Assembly: GCA_021199405.1 (NCBI GenBank)
Contig: JAJQID010000271.1
Coordinates: 1 to 17,813, forward strand
Origin: Lachnospiraceae bacterium
Lineage (GTDB): Bacteria; Bacillota; Clostridia; Lachnospirales; Lachnospiraceae
Direction of reading: 5' to 3'
DNA length: 17,813 bases
Under the pieces are notes generated by a model. The model did no database searches. It had not been told where the DNA came from and worked only from the letters and a program-made list of their open reading frames with translations. Numbering within the stretch: the first letter of the stretch is position 1; each line of letters opens with the position of its first letter. Shown here one piece after another: positions 1-8,261 of this stretch. Position numbers and translations under genes: made by a program.

Positions 1-713
1 CTTTCAATCTGTTCAGCGGACAGGCTGTAATTTTCTGCCAGCGTTACATAATAGGGGTTTGTGGCCGCCAAAATGCCGATGGGAATATAAAACATATTGG
101 CCACACAGTGCTCAAAGCCGCAGATCACAAAGGCAAAAATCGGGAAAAAGGCGGAAAACAGCTTGCCGATGGCGTCTGTGGCGGAGGCCGCCATCAGAAT
201 GGCCACACAGACCAGCACGTTGCAGAGAATTCCGGAGGTCAGCGCCTTCACGGGCGCGATGGAAACCTTGGAGATGGCGATTTTAATGGCGTAGGCGCCC
301 AGCAGTCCGTTTCCCAGATCCAGATTTCCGCTGAAAAATATCAGCACATCGATCAGCAGGGCTCCCAGAAGATTGCTGAAATAAACCACTGCCAGGTTGC
401 GGATCAGCTGCTTTGCGTTGATTTTTTTCTCCAGGACCGCAATCTCGATCAGGCAGTTGCCTGTAAAAAGCTCCGCTCCGGAGAACACGGTCATCATCAG
501 TCCCACAGGAAAGACAACGCCGGTGACAAGCCGCTGAATTCCCGTATTATCTATGCCAAAGGCAGCCGTGCTGCTGGCCGCGCCTCCCAAAGCGATGAAA
601 GCGCCGGCCAGAATTCCCAGCACAATCATCCTGCGCAGGGAAAGACCGGCCTTTACCTGAGCGGATTGAACATTGATCTCAATTCCTTCTGCGGCTCCGT
701 GAAAATTATCCAT
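1..713 (-). CDS. Formate/nitrite transporter (FNT) family protein, 5' part only
   Basis: The frame is open from an ATG at 713 down to the window edge, about 237 residues without a stop, so the C-terminus lies outside the window. FNT proteins (FocA, NirC, HSC) are pentameric inner-membrane channels that move small monovalent anions such as formate, nitrite or hydrosulfide. The family signature GAELFTGN is near residue 80, and the second conserved pore segment, GFEHCVANMF, is near residues 200-210. It carries the pore histidine, with Cys where Ser is more usual. Several hydrophobic segments alternate with short loops, as expected for this fold. The start is supported by GAGGAG about 9 bases upstream on this strand. 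The gene diverges from the GH25 gene. The ion carried cannot be told from sequence, and no pyruvate formate-lyase or nitrite reductase gene is in view. Confidence 0.88.
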   Translation of the reverse strand, partial: MDNFHGAAEGIEINVQSAQVKAGLSLRRMIVLGILAGAFIALGGAASSTAAFGIDNTGIQRLVTGVVFPVGLMMTVFSGAELFTGNCLIEIAVLEKKINAKQLIRNLAVVYFSNLLGALLIDVLIFFSGNLDLGNGLLGAYAIKIAISKVSIAPVKALTSGILCNVLVCVAILMAASATDAIGKLFSAFFPIFAFVICGFEHCVANMFYIPIGILAATNPYYVTLAENYSLSAEQIE

Positions 714-788
714 GATGTATTTCTCCTCATTTCATAAGATTTACGATGAAAACGCCGTCGGCAGACAGACGGGCTTTCACACGGTCAG

Positions 789-817
789 ATTATAACTTTT
801 TTCGGAAAATATCGCAA
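789..817 (-). promoter_or_regulatory. Predicted sigma-A promoter of the FNT gene
   Basis: Read on the - strand, TTGCGA (817-812) is followed after 17 bases by a perfect TATAAT (794-789). The predicted start near 782 gives a leader of about 70 bases before the ATG at 713. The promoter lies back to back with that of the GH25 gene. Confidence 0.6.
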
Positions 818-890
818 CGGCTTTGAAGAAAATGGCTGTCGAAATTTTCTTAAGGTTTTTTAAAGTATTTTCCAAAGGAACGGTTTGGAC

Positions 891-919
891 TTGACCTGCC
901 GGAATTGCTTTTGTATAAT
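891..919 (+). promoter_or_regulatory. Predicted sigma-A promoter of the GH25-hisC transcription unit
   Basis: TTGACC (891-896), a 17-base spacer and a perfect TATAAT (914-919) form a near-consensus vegetative promoter. It lies about 40 bases before the GTG start at 957. The ribosome binding site AGGGGAGGG (941-949) follows. Confidence 0.75.
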
Positions 920-956
920 CATATAATATAGAAAATTTTCAGGGGAGGGCTACAAA

Positions 957-1985
957 GTGAATAAAACAACGAAAAACGGTCTTCTGATGATCGTGTCGGT
1001 GGTCATCGTGCTGGTGATCGTCGTGTGTGCGGGCCTGACCTGTCTGTCCTGGGTGGAGGAGCAAAGCAAAGAGGAAGAGACAGTGGAGACGGAAGCAGGG
1101 GTAGCAGACGTCTATACATACGAGGATATTCTGGCAGCGAAGGCAGAGGGCCGTCAGGAGCTTCTGGATGAAATAAAGGAAAAAATCGAGGCGGGCTACA
1201 ATGCCACCGGCGCGCTGCGTCAGGTGTACGCGGATACCGATGAGATTCTGGTAGCCACGGATGGAGAGATTGTTTTTGTGCCTGTTTCGGAGAATGTGGA
1301 GAAGAGCACTTTCTTACAGGACAATCTGCAGGTGCTGGAGAGCGGCGAGTTTCAGTATGTGGAGAATGGGGAGGTGACCTCCCATAAGGGCATCGATGTG
1401 TCCAGATTCCAGGAGGAGATTGACTGGGAGCAGGTAGCCGCGGACGGTGTGGAATATGCTTTTATCCGTGTGGGCATCCGGGGCTACGGCAGCGGCGCTC
1501 TGGTGGAGGATGACGCCTACGAGACCAATGTGGAGGGTGCACTGGCCCAGGGAATCGCGGTGGGCGTCTATTTTTACAGTCAGGCAATCACTGTGGAGGA
1601 AGCCGTCGAGGAGGCGGATTTTGTGCTGGAGGCCTTGGGTCGGTATGACAGCATCACTTATCCCATTGTAATAGACATTGAAAAGGTTGGCGAGGAGGGC
1701 GCCAGAGCGGATGCTCTGACAAAGGAGGAGCGCACTCAGATTTGTCTTGCTTTCTGTGAGCGGATTGTGGAGGCCGGTTATACTCCCATGATTTATGGAA
1801 ATACGGAGACCTTCACACTGCTGCTGGATATTGAGCAGATAGCACAGTATGACCGCTGGATCGCGTTTTATGACGAGATTCTCTGTTTCCCATATGAATT
1901 TTCTGTCTGGCAGTACACTCACAACGGTACAGTGGCAGGCATAGACAGCAGCACGGATTTAAATCTTTCTTTTAAGGAATGGTAA
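957..1985 (+). CDS. Membrane-anchored GH25 family lysozyme (N-acetylmuramidase)
   Basis: 342 residues from a GTG start with a strong AGGGGAGGG site upstream. Residues 8-31 form one hydrophobic helix, a signal anchor or uncleaved signal. An acidic stretch (33-50) and a linker region of unknown fold (about 51-140) follow. Residues 143-342 match glycoside hydrolase family 25: KGIDVSRFQ with Asp147, the RVGIRGYG strand, GVYFYSQAI (203-211), and the catalytic DIE with Asp240 and Glu242. Family 25 enzymes cut the beta-1,4 bond between N-acetylmuramic acid and N-acetylglucosamine in peptidoglycan. The anchor points to action at the outer face of the membrane, in wall remodelling, rather than as a phage endolysin; no holin or phage gene is nearby. 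The stop codon lies 3 bases before hisC, so the two are probably co-transcribed. Confidence 0.88.
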   Translation: MNKTTKNGLLMIVSVVIVLVIVVCAGLTCLSWVEEQSKEEETVETEAGVADVYTYEDILAAKAEGRQELLDEIKEKIEAGYNATGALRQVYADTDEILVATDGEIVFVPVSENVEKSTFLQDNLQVLESGEFQYVENGEVTSHKGIDVSRFQEEIDWEQVAADGVEYAFIRVGIRGYGSGALVEDDAYETNVEGALAQGIAVGVYFYSQAITVEEAVEEADFVLEALGRYDSITYPIVIDIEKVGEEGARADALTKEERTQICLAFCERIVEAGYTPMIYGNTETFTLLLDIEQIAQYDRWIAFYDEILCFPYEFSVWQYTHNGTVAGIDSSTDLNLSFKEW

Positions 1986-1988
1986 AGG

Positions 1989-3056
1989 ATGAGCTTTGAG
2001 CATAATATCAGAAGGGTGGTTCCCTATGTCCCGGGGGAGCAGCCCAATCGGCCGGGTATGATCAAGTTAAATACCAATGAGTGCCCCTATCCGCCTTCTC
2101 CGAAGGTGGAGGAAGTGTTAAAGGAAATGGATGCGGGACAGCTGCGGCTGTATTCGGATCCGACAGCTGCGGAGCTGATCAACGCACTGGCGGACAGATA
2201 CGGAGTGGATCCGGCACAGGTGTTTGTGGGAGTGGGCAGCGATGATGTGCTGGCCATGGCCTTTCTTACGTTTTTTAACGGTAAAAAGCCGGTTCTTTTC
2301 CCGGACATCACTTACTCCTTTTATGATGTGTGGGCAGAATTATTTCGGATCCCATATCAGACCTGCCCGTTGCGGGATGATTTTTCCATCAATATCGAGG
2401 ATTACATACAGCCCAATGGAGGCATTGTGATTCCAAACCCCAACGCACCTACGGGCCTGCTGGAAACGGTGGAAAATCTGGAAAGGATTATCTCGGCCAA
2501 CCCGGACAGTGTGGTGATCATCGACGAGGCCTATATAGATTTCGGCGGAAAAAGTGTTCTGCCCTTGGTGGAAAGATACGAAAATCTGCTGGTGGTGCAG
2601 ACCTTTTCCAAGTCCAGAGCCATGGCGGGGGCGAGAATTGGCTTTGCCATCGGCTCCCGGAAGCTGATCCGCTATCTGAATGATGTGAAATTTTCCTTTA
2701 ACTCCTATACAATGAGCCGCATGAGTCTGGCCGTGGGCAGAGCTGCGGTGGAGGACGAGACTTATTTTCAGGAGATCACGGCCAAAATTGTGGAAACCAG
2801 AGAGAAAACCAAAGGGGAGCTGGCGGCGCTGGGCTTTTCCTTCCCGGATTCCTGCGCCAACTTTATTTTTGCCGCCCATGAAAGGGTGAGCGCGGAGCGG
2901 ATTTTTGAGGCGCTGCGGGAGAGGAATATTTATGTCCGGTATTTTAAAAAGCCGCGCATTGACAATTATCTGCGGATTACGGTGGGAACGCCGGAGCAGA
3001 TGGAGATGTTGTTAAGGGCATTGCAGGATATTCTGACTGAAAACACTGATGTATGA
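1989..3056 (+). CDS. hisC: Histidinol-phosphate aminotransferase (HisC family)
   Basis: 355 residues, the usual length for this fold type I PLP enzyme, which converts imidazole acetol-phosphate and glutamate to histidinol phosphate in histidine synthesis. Visible marks are LNTNECPYPPSP near the N-terminus (27-38), NPNAPTG (150-156), DEAYIDF (179-185) and the PLP lysine Lys208 in TFSKSR, followed by GARIGFAIG. The start codon comes 3 bases after the GH25 stop. AAGGA about 10 bases upstream lies inside that gene, so translation is probably coupled. No other his gene is in view, so the gene sits away from any histidine operon. Enzymes of this family can also transaminate aromatic or phosphonate substrates, so the exact substrate is inferred. 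Confidence 0.85.
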   Translation: MSFEHNIRRVVPYVPGEQPNRPGMIKLNTNECPYPPSPKVEEVLKEMDAGQLRLYSDPTAAELINALADRYGVDPAQVFVGVGSDDVLAMAFLTFFNGKKPVLFPDITYSFYDVWAELFRIPYQTCPLRDDFSINIEDYIQPNGGIVIPNPNAPTGLLETVENLERIISANPDSVVIIDEAYIDFGGKSVLPLVERYENLLVVQTFSKSRAMAGARIGFAIGSRKLIRYLNDVKFSFNSYTMSRMSLAVGRAAVEDETYFQEITAKIVETREKTKGELAALGFSFPDSCANFIFAAHERVSAERIFEALRERNIYVRYFKKPRIDNYLRITVGTPEQMEMLLRALQDILTENTDV

Positions 3057-3085
3057 GAAGGAAAAGACTGCTGTGGTAAAGGGAG

Positions 3086-3120
3086 GGCATGTGTATGCCA
3101 TGAAACCGCAGACGGTTTTT
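3086..3120 (+). terminator. Weak hairpin plus T-tract after hisC
   Basis: AAACCG (3103-3108) pairs with CGGTTT (3113-3118) around a 4-base loop, and the run of Ts extends to 3120. A second small hairpin, GGCAT/ATGCC, precedes it (3086-3099). The stems are short, so this may only reduce read-through into the next gene. Confidence 0.35.
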
Positions 3121-3145
3121 CTATAATAAAAAAGCAGGAGAGATT

Positions 3146-3625
3146 ATGTTAAAACAGTATCTGATTATTTTTGTGATTTCCATGGTGCCTCTGATTGAGC
3201 TGAGAGGCGCGATCCCGGTAGCGGTGGGAATGGGGCTGCCTCTGCTTCCCAGCTATGTTGTCTGTATTGTCGGCAATATGATCCCGGTTCCGATTATTTT
3301 CTTTTTCGCCAGAAGGGTGCTGGAATGGGGAGCGGATAAGCCGGTCATCGGCAAGTTTTTCACCTTCTGTCTGGAAAAGGGACATAAGGGCGGCGTGAAG
3401 CTGCAGGAGAAGGTGGGCCGCAGTTTATTTGTGGCACTGCTTTTGTTTGTGGGTATTCCGCTGCCGGGCACGGGCGCCTGGACGGGAACGCTGGCGGCCA
3501 GCCTTCTGGATATGGACTTTAAGTCCAGCGTGGTGGCGGTGATGCTTGGAGTCCTGCTGGCAGGCGTGATTATGAGTGTGGGCAGCATGGGCGTATTCGG
3601 AGCGATCAGCGGACTGTTCGGGTAA
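3146..3625 (+). CDS. Small multi-drug export family membrane protein (COG2426-like)
   Basis: 159 residues, very hydrophobic, with about four membrane segments (roughly 4-18, 33-55, 93-120 and 126-158). ELRGAIP (18-24) and PLPGTGAWTG (105-114) are the two conserved motifs of the family named small multi-drug export protein (COG2426, Pfam Sm_multidrug_ex). These two motifs, each beside a hydrophobic segment, recall the re-entrant loops of the DedA superfamily. Despite the family name, transport of drugs is poorly supported and the substrate is unknown. AGGAG (3136-3140) sits 5 bases before the ATG. The gene is 89 bases downstream of hisC and may be partly insulated by the weak hairpin there. 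Confidence 0.75.
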   Translation: MLKQYLIIFVISMVPLIELRGAIPVAVGMGLPLLPSYVVCIVGNMIPVPIIFFFARRVLEWGADKPVIGKFFTFCLEKGHKGGVKLQEKVGRSLFVALLLFVGIPLPGTGAWTGTLAASLLDMDFKSSVVAVMLGVLLAGVIMSVGSMGVFGAISGLFG

Positions 3626-3656
3626 AATCGGTGTCTGACTGTCCGGGAAGAAATGA

Positions 3657-4604
3657 ATGGAGAAAACCATGGAAAGCTATACGGGCTTTGCGGGAGTATA
3701 TGATGAGTTGATGGACGCCACTCCTTACGGGGAGTGGTGTCAGCGTATTGTGGAGTATATTGAGAAGTACGGCGTTTCCAGACCGGTTCCCGGGAGACTG
3801 AACGGGGACAGCCCGGAGAAAAAGGCTGAATCCGGGAATGGTGAAAAAATCGCTGAGGAAAAGCCAAAAGCCGGGGATGAGGAAAACAGCCCGGAGAAGC
3901 AGATAAAGACCGCGGATGATGGGCAGACTCTGAAGGAGGCGCTGGAGAGTGAAAAGAATCTGGTGCTGGACCTGGGCTGCGGCACCGGGACGCTGACGGA
4001 GCTGATGGCCAGACGGGGTTATGATATGATCGGCGTTGATCTGTCCTGCGAGATGCTGCTTCTGGCGCTGGAAAAAAAAGAAGCTGCCGGGCTGGATATC
4101 ATGTATTTCTGTCAGGACATGCGGGAGCTTGACATGTACAGCACCGTCGGCACCATTTATTCTGTCTGCGATTCTGTCAATTATCTTCTGGAGGATGAGG
4201 ACGTCGTACAGTGTTTTCGGCAGGTCAACATGTTTTTATTCCCGAAGGGGCTGTTTTTATTTGATTTTAACACGGTATATAAATATGAACAGATCGGGGA
4301 TTCAGTGATTGCGGAGAGCCGGGAGGACTGCAGCTTTATCTGGGATAATTATTATCATCCTCAAACCCATACCAATGAATATGACCTGACGATCTATCAG
4401 CAGCAGGAGGACGATCTGTACCGTCGCTTTGACGAGACCCATGTGCAGCGAGGCTACACGCTGGAGGAGATGAAGGGGTTCCTGAAGGCGGCGGGACTGG
4501 AATTTATTGAGGCCATCGACGGGGATACCGGTGGAGAAGTGACTGAAATCTCGGAGCGGATTTTTGTGGCGGCGAGGGAGAAGGGAAAGAAGGAAATTTT
4601 ATGA
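3657..4604 (+). CDS. Class I SAM-dependent methyltransferase with charged insert
   Basis: 315 residues. The SAM-binding motif I, LDLGCGTG (104-111), the acidic strand end GVDLS (126-130), and a conserved N-terminus FAGVYDELMDATPYGEW (11-27) identify a Rossmann-fold methyltransferase of the small-molecule type. The substrate is unknown. Between the N-terminal helix and motif I, residues about 44-100 form a low-complexity Lys/Glu-rich stretch that is probably disordered. In relatives the two parts are, as far as I recall, nearly adjacent, so this looks like an expanded linker. The start is uncertain: ATG 3657 has GGGAAG 6 bases upstream, while ATG 3669 has GGAGAA 4 bases upstream and gives the more typical N-terminus. 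The stop overlaps the hslO start as ATGA, so the two are translationally coupled. Confidence 0.8.
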   Translation: MEKTMESYTGFAGVYDELMDATPYGEWCQRIVEYIEKYGVSRPVPGRLNGDSPEKKAESGNGEKIAEEKPKAGDEENSPEKQIKTADDGQTLKEALESEKNLVLDLGCGTGTLTELMARRGYDMIGVDLSCEMLLLALEKKEAAGLDIMYFCQDMRELDMYSTVGTIYSVCDSVNYLLEDEDVVQCFRQVNMFLFPKGLFLFDFNTVYKYEQIGDSVIAESREDCSFIWDNYYHPQTHTNEYDLTIYQQQEDDLYRRFDETHVQRGYTLEEMKGFLKAAGLEFIEAIDGDTGGEVTEISERIFVAAREKGKKEIL

Positions 4605-5479
4605 CAGATTATATTGTGAGGGCCACAGCGGCCAATGCGCAGATCAGAGCCTTTGCCTGTACCACGAGGGAGGCGGTGGAGGAGGCCAGAAAGCGCCATG
4701 AGACTACACCTGTGGCCACGGCGGCGCTGGGACGGCTGATGAGCGGCGCATTGATGATGGGCGTTTCCATGAAAGGGGAGAAGGATATTCTGACTCTGCA
4801 GATTCAGGCGGATGGGCCGATACAGGGGCTTACCGTGACGGCGGATTCTCAGGGGCATGTGAAGGGCTACGCGGGAAATCCGTATGTGAATCTGCCTTTA
4901 AATGCGAAAGGCAAGCTGGATGTATCCGCAGCTGTGGGCAAGGGCATACTGAATGTAATCAAGGATCTGGGAATGAAGGAGCCTTATAATGGACAGATTG
5001 AGCTGATCAGCGGGGAAATCGGCGAGGATCTGACTTATTATTTCGCGGCTTCTGAGCAGATACCCTCCAGCGTCGGTCTGGGGGTGCTGGTGGACAGGGA
5101 TTATACTGTGGCGCAGGCCGGGGGCTTCATTGTTCAGCTGATGCCCTTTGCATCGGAGGAGATCATCAGCAGACTGGAACAGAATGTGCAGAGGGTTACC
5201 TCTGTGACGGCGCTTTTAAGTCAGGGAATGTCACCGGAGGAGCTTCTGCGGTATGTGCTGGAGGGTCTGGATGTGGAATTTACGGATACCATTCCGGCGT
5301 CCTTTGCCTGCGACTGCTCCCGCCGGAAAACGGATAAGGTGCTGATTTCCGTGGGGCGGAAGGAATTGCAGAGCATGATCGACGAGGGCGAGCCGGTGGA
5401 GATCAAGTGTCATTTCTGCAATACGGGGTATGAATATACTGCAGAGGAATTGAGGAAGCTGTTGAGGCAGGTGAGGTGA
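4601..5479 (+). CDS. hslO: Hsp33 redox-regulated holdase chaperone
   Basis: 292 residues, full length for Hsp33. This cytosolic chaperone is inactive while its four cysteines bind zinc. Oxidation by peroxide or hypochlorite, combined with unfolding, releases the zinc and exposes a client-binding surface that prevents protein aggregation. The four ligands are visible near the C-terminus as CDC (Cys237, Cys239) and CHFC (Cys270, Cys273). The N-terminal core has the conserved RLMSGALMMG (45-54) and GHVKGYAGNP (85-94). The ATG overlaps the previous stop as ATGA, so expression is tied to the methyltransferase. Confidence 0.95.
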   Translation: MTDYIVRATAANAQIRAFACTTREAVEEARKRHETTPVATAALGRLMSGALMMGVSMKGEKDILTLQIQADGPIQGLTVTADSQGHVKGYAGNPYVNLPLNAKGKLDVSAAVGKGILNVIKDLGMKEPYNGQIELISGEIGEDLTYYFAASEQIPSSVGLGVLVDRDYTVAQAGGFIVQLMPFASEEIISRLEQNVQRVTSVTALLSQGMSPEELLRYVLEGLDVEFTDTIPASFACDCSRRKTDKVLISVGRKELQSMIDEGEPVEIKCHFCNTGYEYTAEELRKLLRQVR

Positions 5480-5489
5480 CTAAGCAAAG

Positions 5490-5523
5490 GGTTGCGTGGG
5501 AACACAGAAACTGTTTCGCAATC
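5490..5523 (+). other. Stem-loop after hslO, no clear T-tract
   Basis: GGTTGCG (5490-5496) can pair with CGCAATC (5517-5523), one pair being a wobble. Inside it ACAG (5504-5507) pairs with CTGT (5511-5514). No run of T follows, so it is a poor intrinsic terminator and may have no function. Confidence 0.3.
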
Positions 5524-5577
5524 ATCTACAGGGCCTTACAGTTTGGTAATTGAAAATGACAAAGAGACTGGAATTAT

Positions 5578-5610
5578 TTGACAAAGAAATAAGGTGCCGT
5601 TCTTTATAAA
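5578..5610 (+). promoter_or_regulatory. Possible promoter of nadE
   Basis: A perfect TTGACA (5578-5583) and an A/T-rich TTTATAAA (5603-5610) lie before nadE. The spacing to TATAAA is 21 bases, which is too long for a good sigma-A site (19 bases if TTTATA at 5603-5608 is used). A perfect 10-base palindrome, CCGGTACCGG (5615-5624), sits just after the predicted start and could bind a regulator. The rest of the 160-base gap shows nothing else clear. Confidence 0.35.
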
Positions 5611-5639
5611 ATAACCGGTACCGGGAATGGAAATAAAAT

Positions 5640-7559
5640 ATGAAAGACGGATTTATCAAGGTGGCGGCGGTGACACCGAAAATCAGGGTGGCGGACACTG
5701 ATTATAATACCTTAAACAGCATTGTGGAGGCTCTGGAGGCGTACCGGAAGGGAGCAGGCATCATTGTGCTGCCGGAGCTGTGCATCACCGGTTATACCTG
5801 TCAGGATTTATTTGAACAGGAGACGCTGCTGCAGGGCGCTTTAAAGGGTCTGCGGGAGTTTATTGCGGCCACCGGGGGCAGCAGAGCCCTGTTTTTTATC
5901 GGGCTTCCCTTTGAGAAGGAGGGCAGGCTTTACAATGTGGCGGCGGCGGTCAGCGACGGAAAGCTTCTGGGGCTGGTGCCCAAGCGCAATCTGCCCATGT
6001 ACGCGGAATTTTACGAGGGCAGGAATTTTGCCTCCGGAAACGAGACGCCGGAGTATGTCAGCTTTGAGGGCAGCCAGGTGCCCTTTGGCTGTAATCTGAT
6101 TTTTTCATGTGAAAATATGCCCGGTCTTCAGGTGGCCTGTGAGCTCTGTGAGGATCTGTGGGTGCCCATTTCTCCGTCCCAGCGCCACGCGAAGACCGGA
6201 GCCAATCTGATCGTCAATCTGTCTGCCTCCAATGAGACGGTGGGAAAGGCGGCATATCGGCGAAATCTGGTTGCTTCCACCTCCGCCAGACTGGTGGCAG
6301 GTTATATTTATTGCAGCGCCGGGGAGGGAGAGTCCACCCAGGATCTGGTCTTTGGCGGCCACAATATTATCTGTGAGAATGGAACGGTTCTGACACAGTC
6401 AAAGCGGTTCGGGGCGCAGACGATTTTTGCGGATCTGGATATTCAGCGGCTGAACCATGACAGGAGGAAGCTGTTTGCTTTCCAGGATCAGGAAAATAAT
6501 GCCATGTATCTGCATGTGCCTTTTTCGCTGAAGGAGCAGGAGGTAAGGCTGGAACGTGTTTTTTCCAGAACCCCCTTTGTGCCGGAGGATGACAGAGACC
6601 GGCAGGAGAGGTGCGAGGAGATTCTGTCCATTCAGGCTCATGGGTTGAAAAAGCGTCTGGAGCATACAGGCTGCGGGAGAGCGGTCATCGGATTAAGCGG
6701 AGGCCTGGATTCCACACTGGCGCTGCTGGTGACGGTGAAGGCCTTTGACCTGCTGGGACTGGACAGAGCGGGAATCCGCTGTGTGACCATGCCCTGTTTT
6801 GGCACTACCGACAGAACCTATCAAAATGCCTGTACGCTGGCAGGGGTTCTGGGAGCCAGACTGGAGGAGATTGACATTAAGGAATCCGTGACCCTGCATT
6901 TTAAGGATATCGGGCAGGATATGGATAATCATAACGTGACTTATGAGAATGGGCAGGCCAGAGAGCGGACTCAGATTCTCATGGATATCGCCAATCGGGA
7001 TAACGGAATGGTTATCGGCACCGGCGACATGTCCGAGCTGGCGCTGGGCTGGGCCACCTACAACGGTGACCATATGTCCATGTACGGCGTCAACGCCGGC
7101 GTTCCGAAGACGCTGGTCCGCCATCTGGTGAAATATTACGCGGATACGTGCGGTGTGGAGCGGCTGAAATCTGTGCTGGAGGATGTGCTGGATACCCCGG
7201 TGAGCCCGGAGCTTCTGCCTCCCGTGGAGGGAGCCATCTCCCAGAAAACCGAGGATCTGGTGGGTCCCTACGAGCTGCATGATTTTTTCCTGTATTATAT
7301 GCTGCGTTATGGCTGCTCCCCCTCCAAAATTTACCGTATGGCCTGCCTTTCCTTTGAGGGCAGCTATGATAAAGAGGTGATTTTAAAATGGCTGAAGGTC
7401 TTTTATAAGCGCTTCTTCGCCCAGCATTTCAAGAGAAGCTGCCTGCCCGACGGTCCCAAGGTGGGGTCAGTGGCGCTCTCCCCCAGAGGAGATCTGCGCA
7501 TGCCCTCCGACGCCAGCGCGGCAATCTGGTTGAAGGAGTTGGAGAGCTTGGGAGTATGA
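5640..7559 (+). CDS. nadE: Glutamine-dependent NAD+ synthetase
   Basis: 639 residues, the length of the two-domain form. The N-terminal nitrilase-fold glutaminase (about 1-300) releases ammonia from glutamine. Its Glu-Lys-Cys triad is visible as Glu46 in LPELCITGY, Lys115 in LVPKRNLPMY and Cys170 in CELCEDLWVP. The C-terminal synthetase (about 320-639) has the PP-loop SGGLDST (353-359), which adenylates nicotinic acid adenine dinucleotide before amidation to NAD+. This is the last step of NAD synthesis and salvage, in the cytosol. The ribosome binding site is weak (GGGAATGG about 9 bases upstream). The gene appears to be its own unit: 160 bases separate it from hslO, and the gene after it has a different base composition. 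Confidence 0.95.
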   Translation: MKDGFIKVAAVTPKIRVADTDYNTLNSIVEALEAYRKGAGIIVLPELCITGYTCQDLFEQETLLQGALKGLREFIAATGGSRALFFIGLPFEKEGRLYNVAAAVSDGKLLGLVPKRNLPMYAEFYEGRNFASGNETPEYVSFEGSQVPFGCNLIFSCENMPGLQVACELCEDLWVPISPSQRHAKTGANLIVNLSASNETVGKAAYRRNLVASTSARLVAGYIYCSAGEGESTQDLVFGGHNIICENGTVLTQSKRFGAQTIFADLDIQRLNHDRRKLFAFQDQENNAMYLHVPFSLKEQEVRLERVFSRTPFVPEDDRDRQERCEEILSIQAHGLKKRLEHTGCGRAVIGLSGGLDSTLALLVTVKAFDLLGLDRAGIRCVTMPCFGTTDRTYQNACTLAGVLGARLEEIDIKESVTLHFKDIGQDMDNHNVTYENGQARERTQILMDIANRDNGMVIGTGDMSELALGWATYNGDHMSMYGVNAGVPKTLVRHLVKYYADTCGVERLKSVLEDVLDTPVSPELLPPVEGAISQKTEDLVGPYELHDFFLYYMLRYGCSPSKIYRMACLSFEGSYDKEVILKWLKVFYKRFFAQHFKRSCLPDGPKVGSVALSPRGDLRMPSDASAAIWLKELESLGV

Positions 7560-7588
7560 TATATAAACAGTGGTAAACTGTCAGATTA

Positions 7589-7597
7589 TGTGATAAT
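7589..7597 (+). promoter_or_regulatory. Possible extended -10 promoter for the 7650 gene
   Basis: TGTGATAAT (7589-7597) fits an extended -10 (TGn followed by a TATAAT-like hexamer). No good -35 is seen 16-18 bases upstream; that spot instead holds a small hairpin ACAGT/ACTGT (7567-7581). A TTGACA at 7624-7629 is too close to the start codon to serve. Confidence 0.3.
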
Positions 7598-7649
7598 ATT
7601 ACATTTATCGTCGAGATAGCCGTTTGACACGTTGAAAGGAGTGTTCAAT

Positions 7650-8174
7650 ATGGACAAGAATGTAAGTATTATTACAGATCTGGACGGAAGAAAAATTGTG
7701 ATTATCAATGATATACGTTTTCAATCCCGCAGAAGGATTGACTGGAAAAAAGCAGAAGAATATCTGAAAGAATATATTGGGGAATTCTTCGAAATTACAA
7801 AGATAGCTGAAAAGGTTTACGTTGGTTCTGATTTTCCGGATGAATTCAGTCATTCAAATGATACGAAGGGGTTAAAAGGAGCAAACATAAAAGCAAAGGC
7901 TAACATGGTATCGGCCATTGGCGAACTTGTCCAAATTGCTTCTGACAAGATGGAATATCCGGATTTTTCCGGGAAACATGGTACAAAGGCGAAATCAGGC
8001 TGGTATCGGTATACGGTTCGTTTTGGATTACCTGTTTACAACGAGGGTGGAAATCTGGAAAGATATAATATCTTTACCTCAAGAATGCTTGTAAGATGTG
8101 ATGGTAATGGCAGACTTTTTTTATATGATTTTGTAAGGACAAAAAAAGAAACGAGCAAGCCGCATGAGCATTAG
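7650..8174 (+). CDS. Orphan protein resembling phage/mobile-element-associated modules
   Basis: 174 residues. The ATG at 7650 has AAGGAG (7636-7641) 8 bases upstream and is preferred over an in-frame TTG at 7632 that overlaps this site. I cannot name the function with certainty. The pattern YVGSDFPDEF (57-66), DTKGLKGANIKAKAN, a WYRYTVRFGLPVY segment and a final block GRLFLYDFVRTKKETS near the C-terminus recalls, from memory, standalone or C-terminal modules of phage MuF-like and large polyvalent proteins, some of which are toxin-like nuclease folds (BECR or MuF-C type). This is a guess. No signal peptide or membrane segment is seen. The gene is visibly richer in A/T and in AAA/ATA codons than nadE or glnA, suggesting transfer. 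It is followed by a strong terminator and has no obvious antitoxin partner. Confidence 0.7.
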   Translation: MDKNVSIITDLDGRKIVIINDIRFQSRRRIDWKKAEEYLKEYIGEFFEITKIAEKVYVGSDFPDEFSHSNDTKGLKGANIKAKANMVSAIGELVQIASDKMEYPDFSGKHGTKAKSGWYRYTVRFGLPVYNEGGNLERYNIFTSRMLVRCDGNGRLFLYDFVRTKKETSKPHEH

Positions 8175-8261
8175 CTGTACGGTTGTAAACTTCGTTTCTC
8201 TTACAGGATATGATAGCCGCAGAATAATATTTTGTCAAGAAAAAAATATACCTGTTGACGG

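Noticed and set aside
108..737. 209-residue + strand frame
   Set aside because: Antisense to the FNT gene, whose motifs are clear on the - strand; the + strand translation is rich in Gln, His and Arg without family features.
1314..1922. 202-residue - strand frame inside the GH25 gene
   Set aside because: Shadow frame opposite a gene with catalytic motifs; no ribosome binding site or recognised domain. The same applies to the long - strand frames in hisC (2340-2879), nadE (6693-7280), the CobW gene (13648-14349) and the GH43 gene (14879-15541).
3122..3127. Perfect TATAAT upstream of the small export protein
   Set aside because: No -35 hexamer at 16-18 bases, and a start from it would fall inside or after the ribosome binding site.
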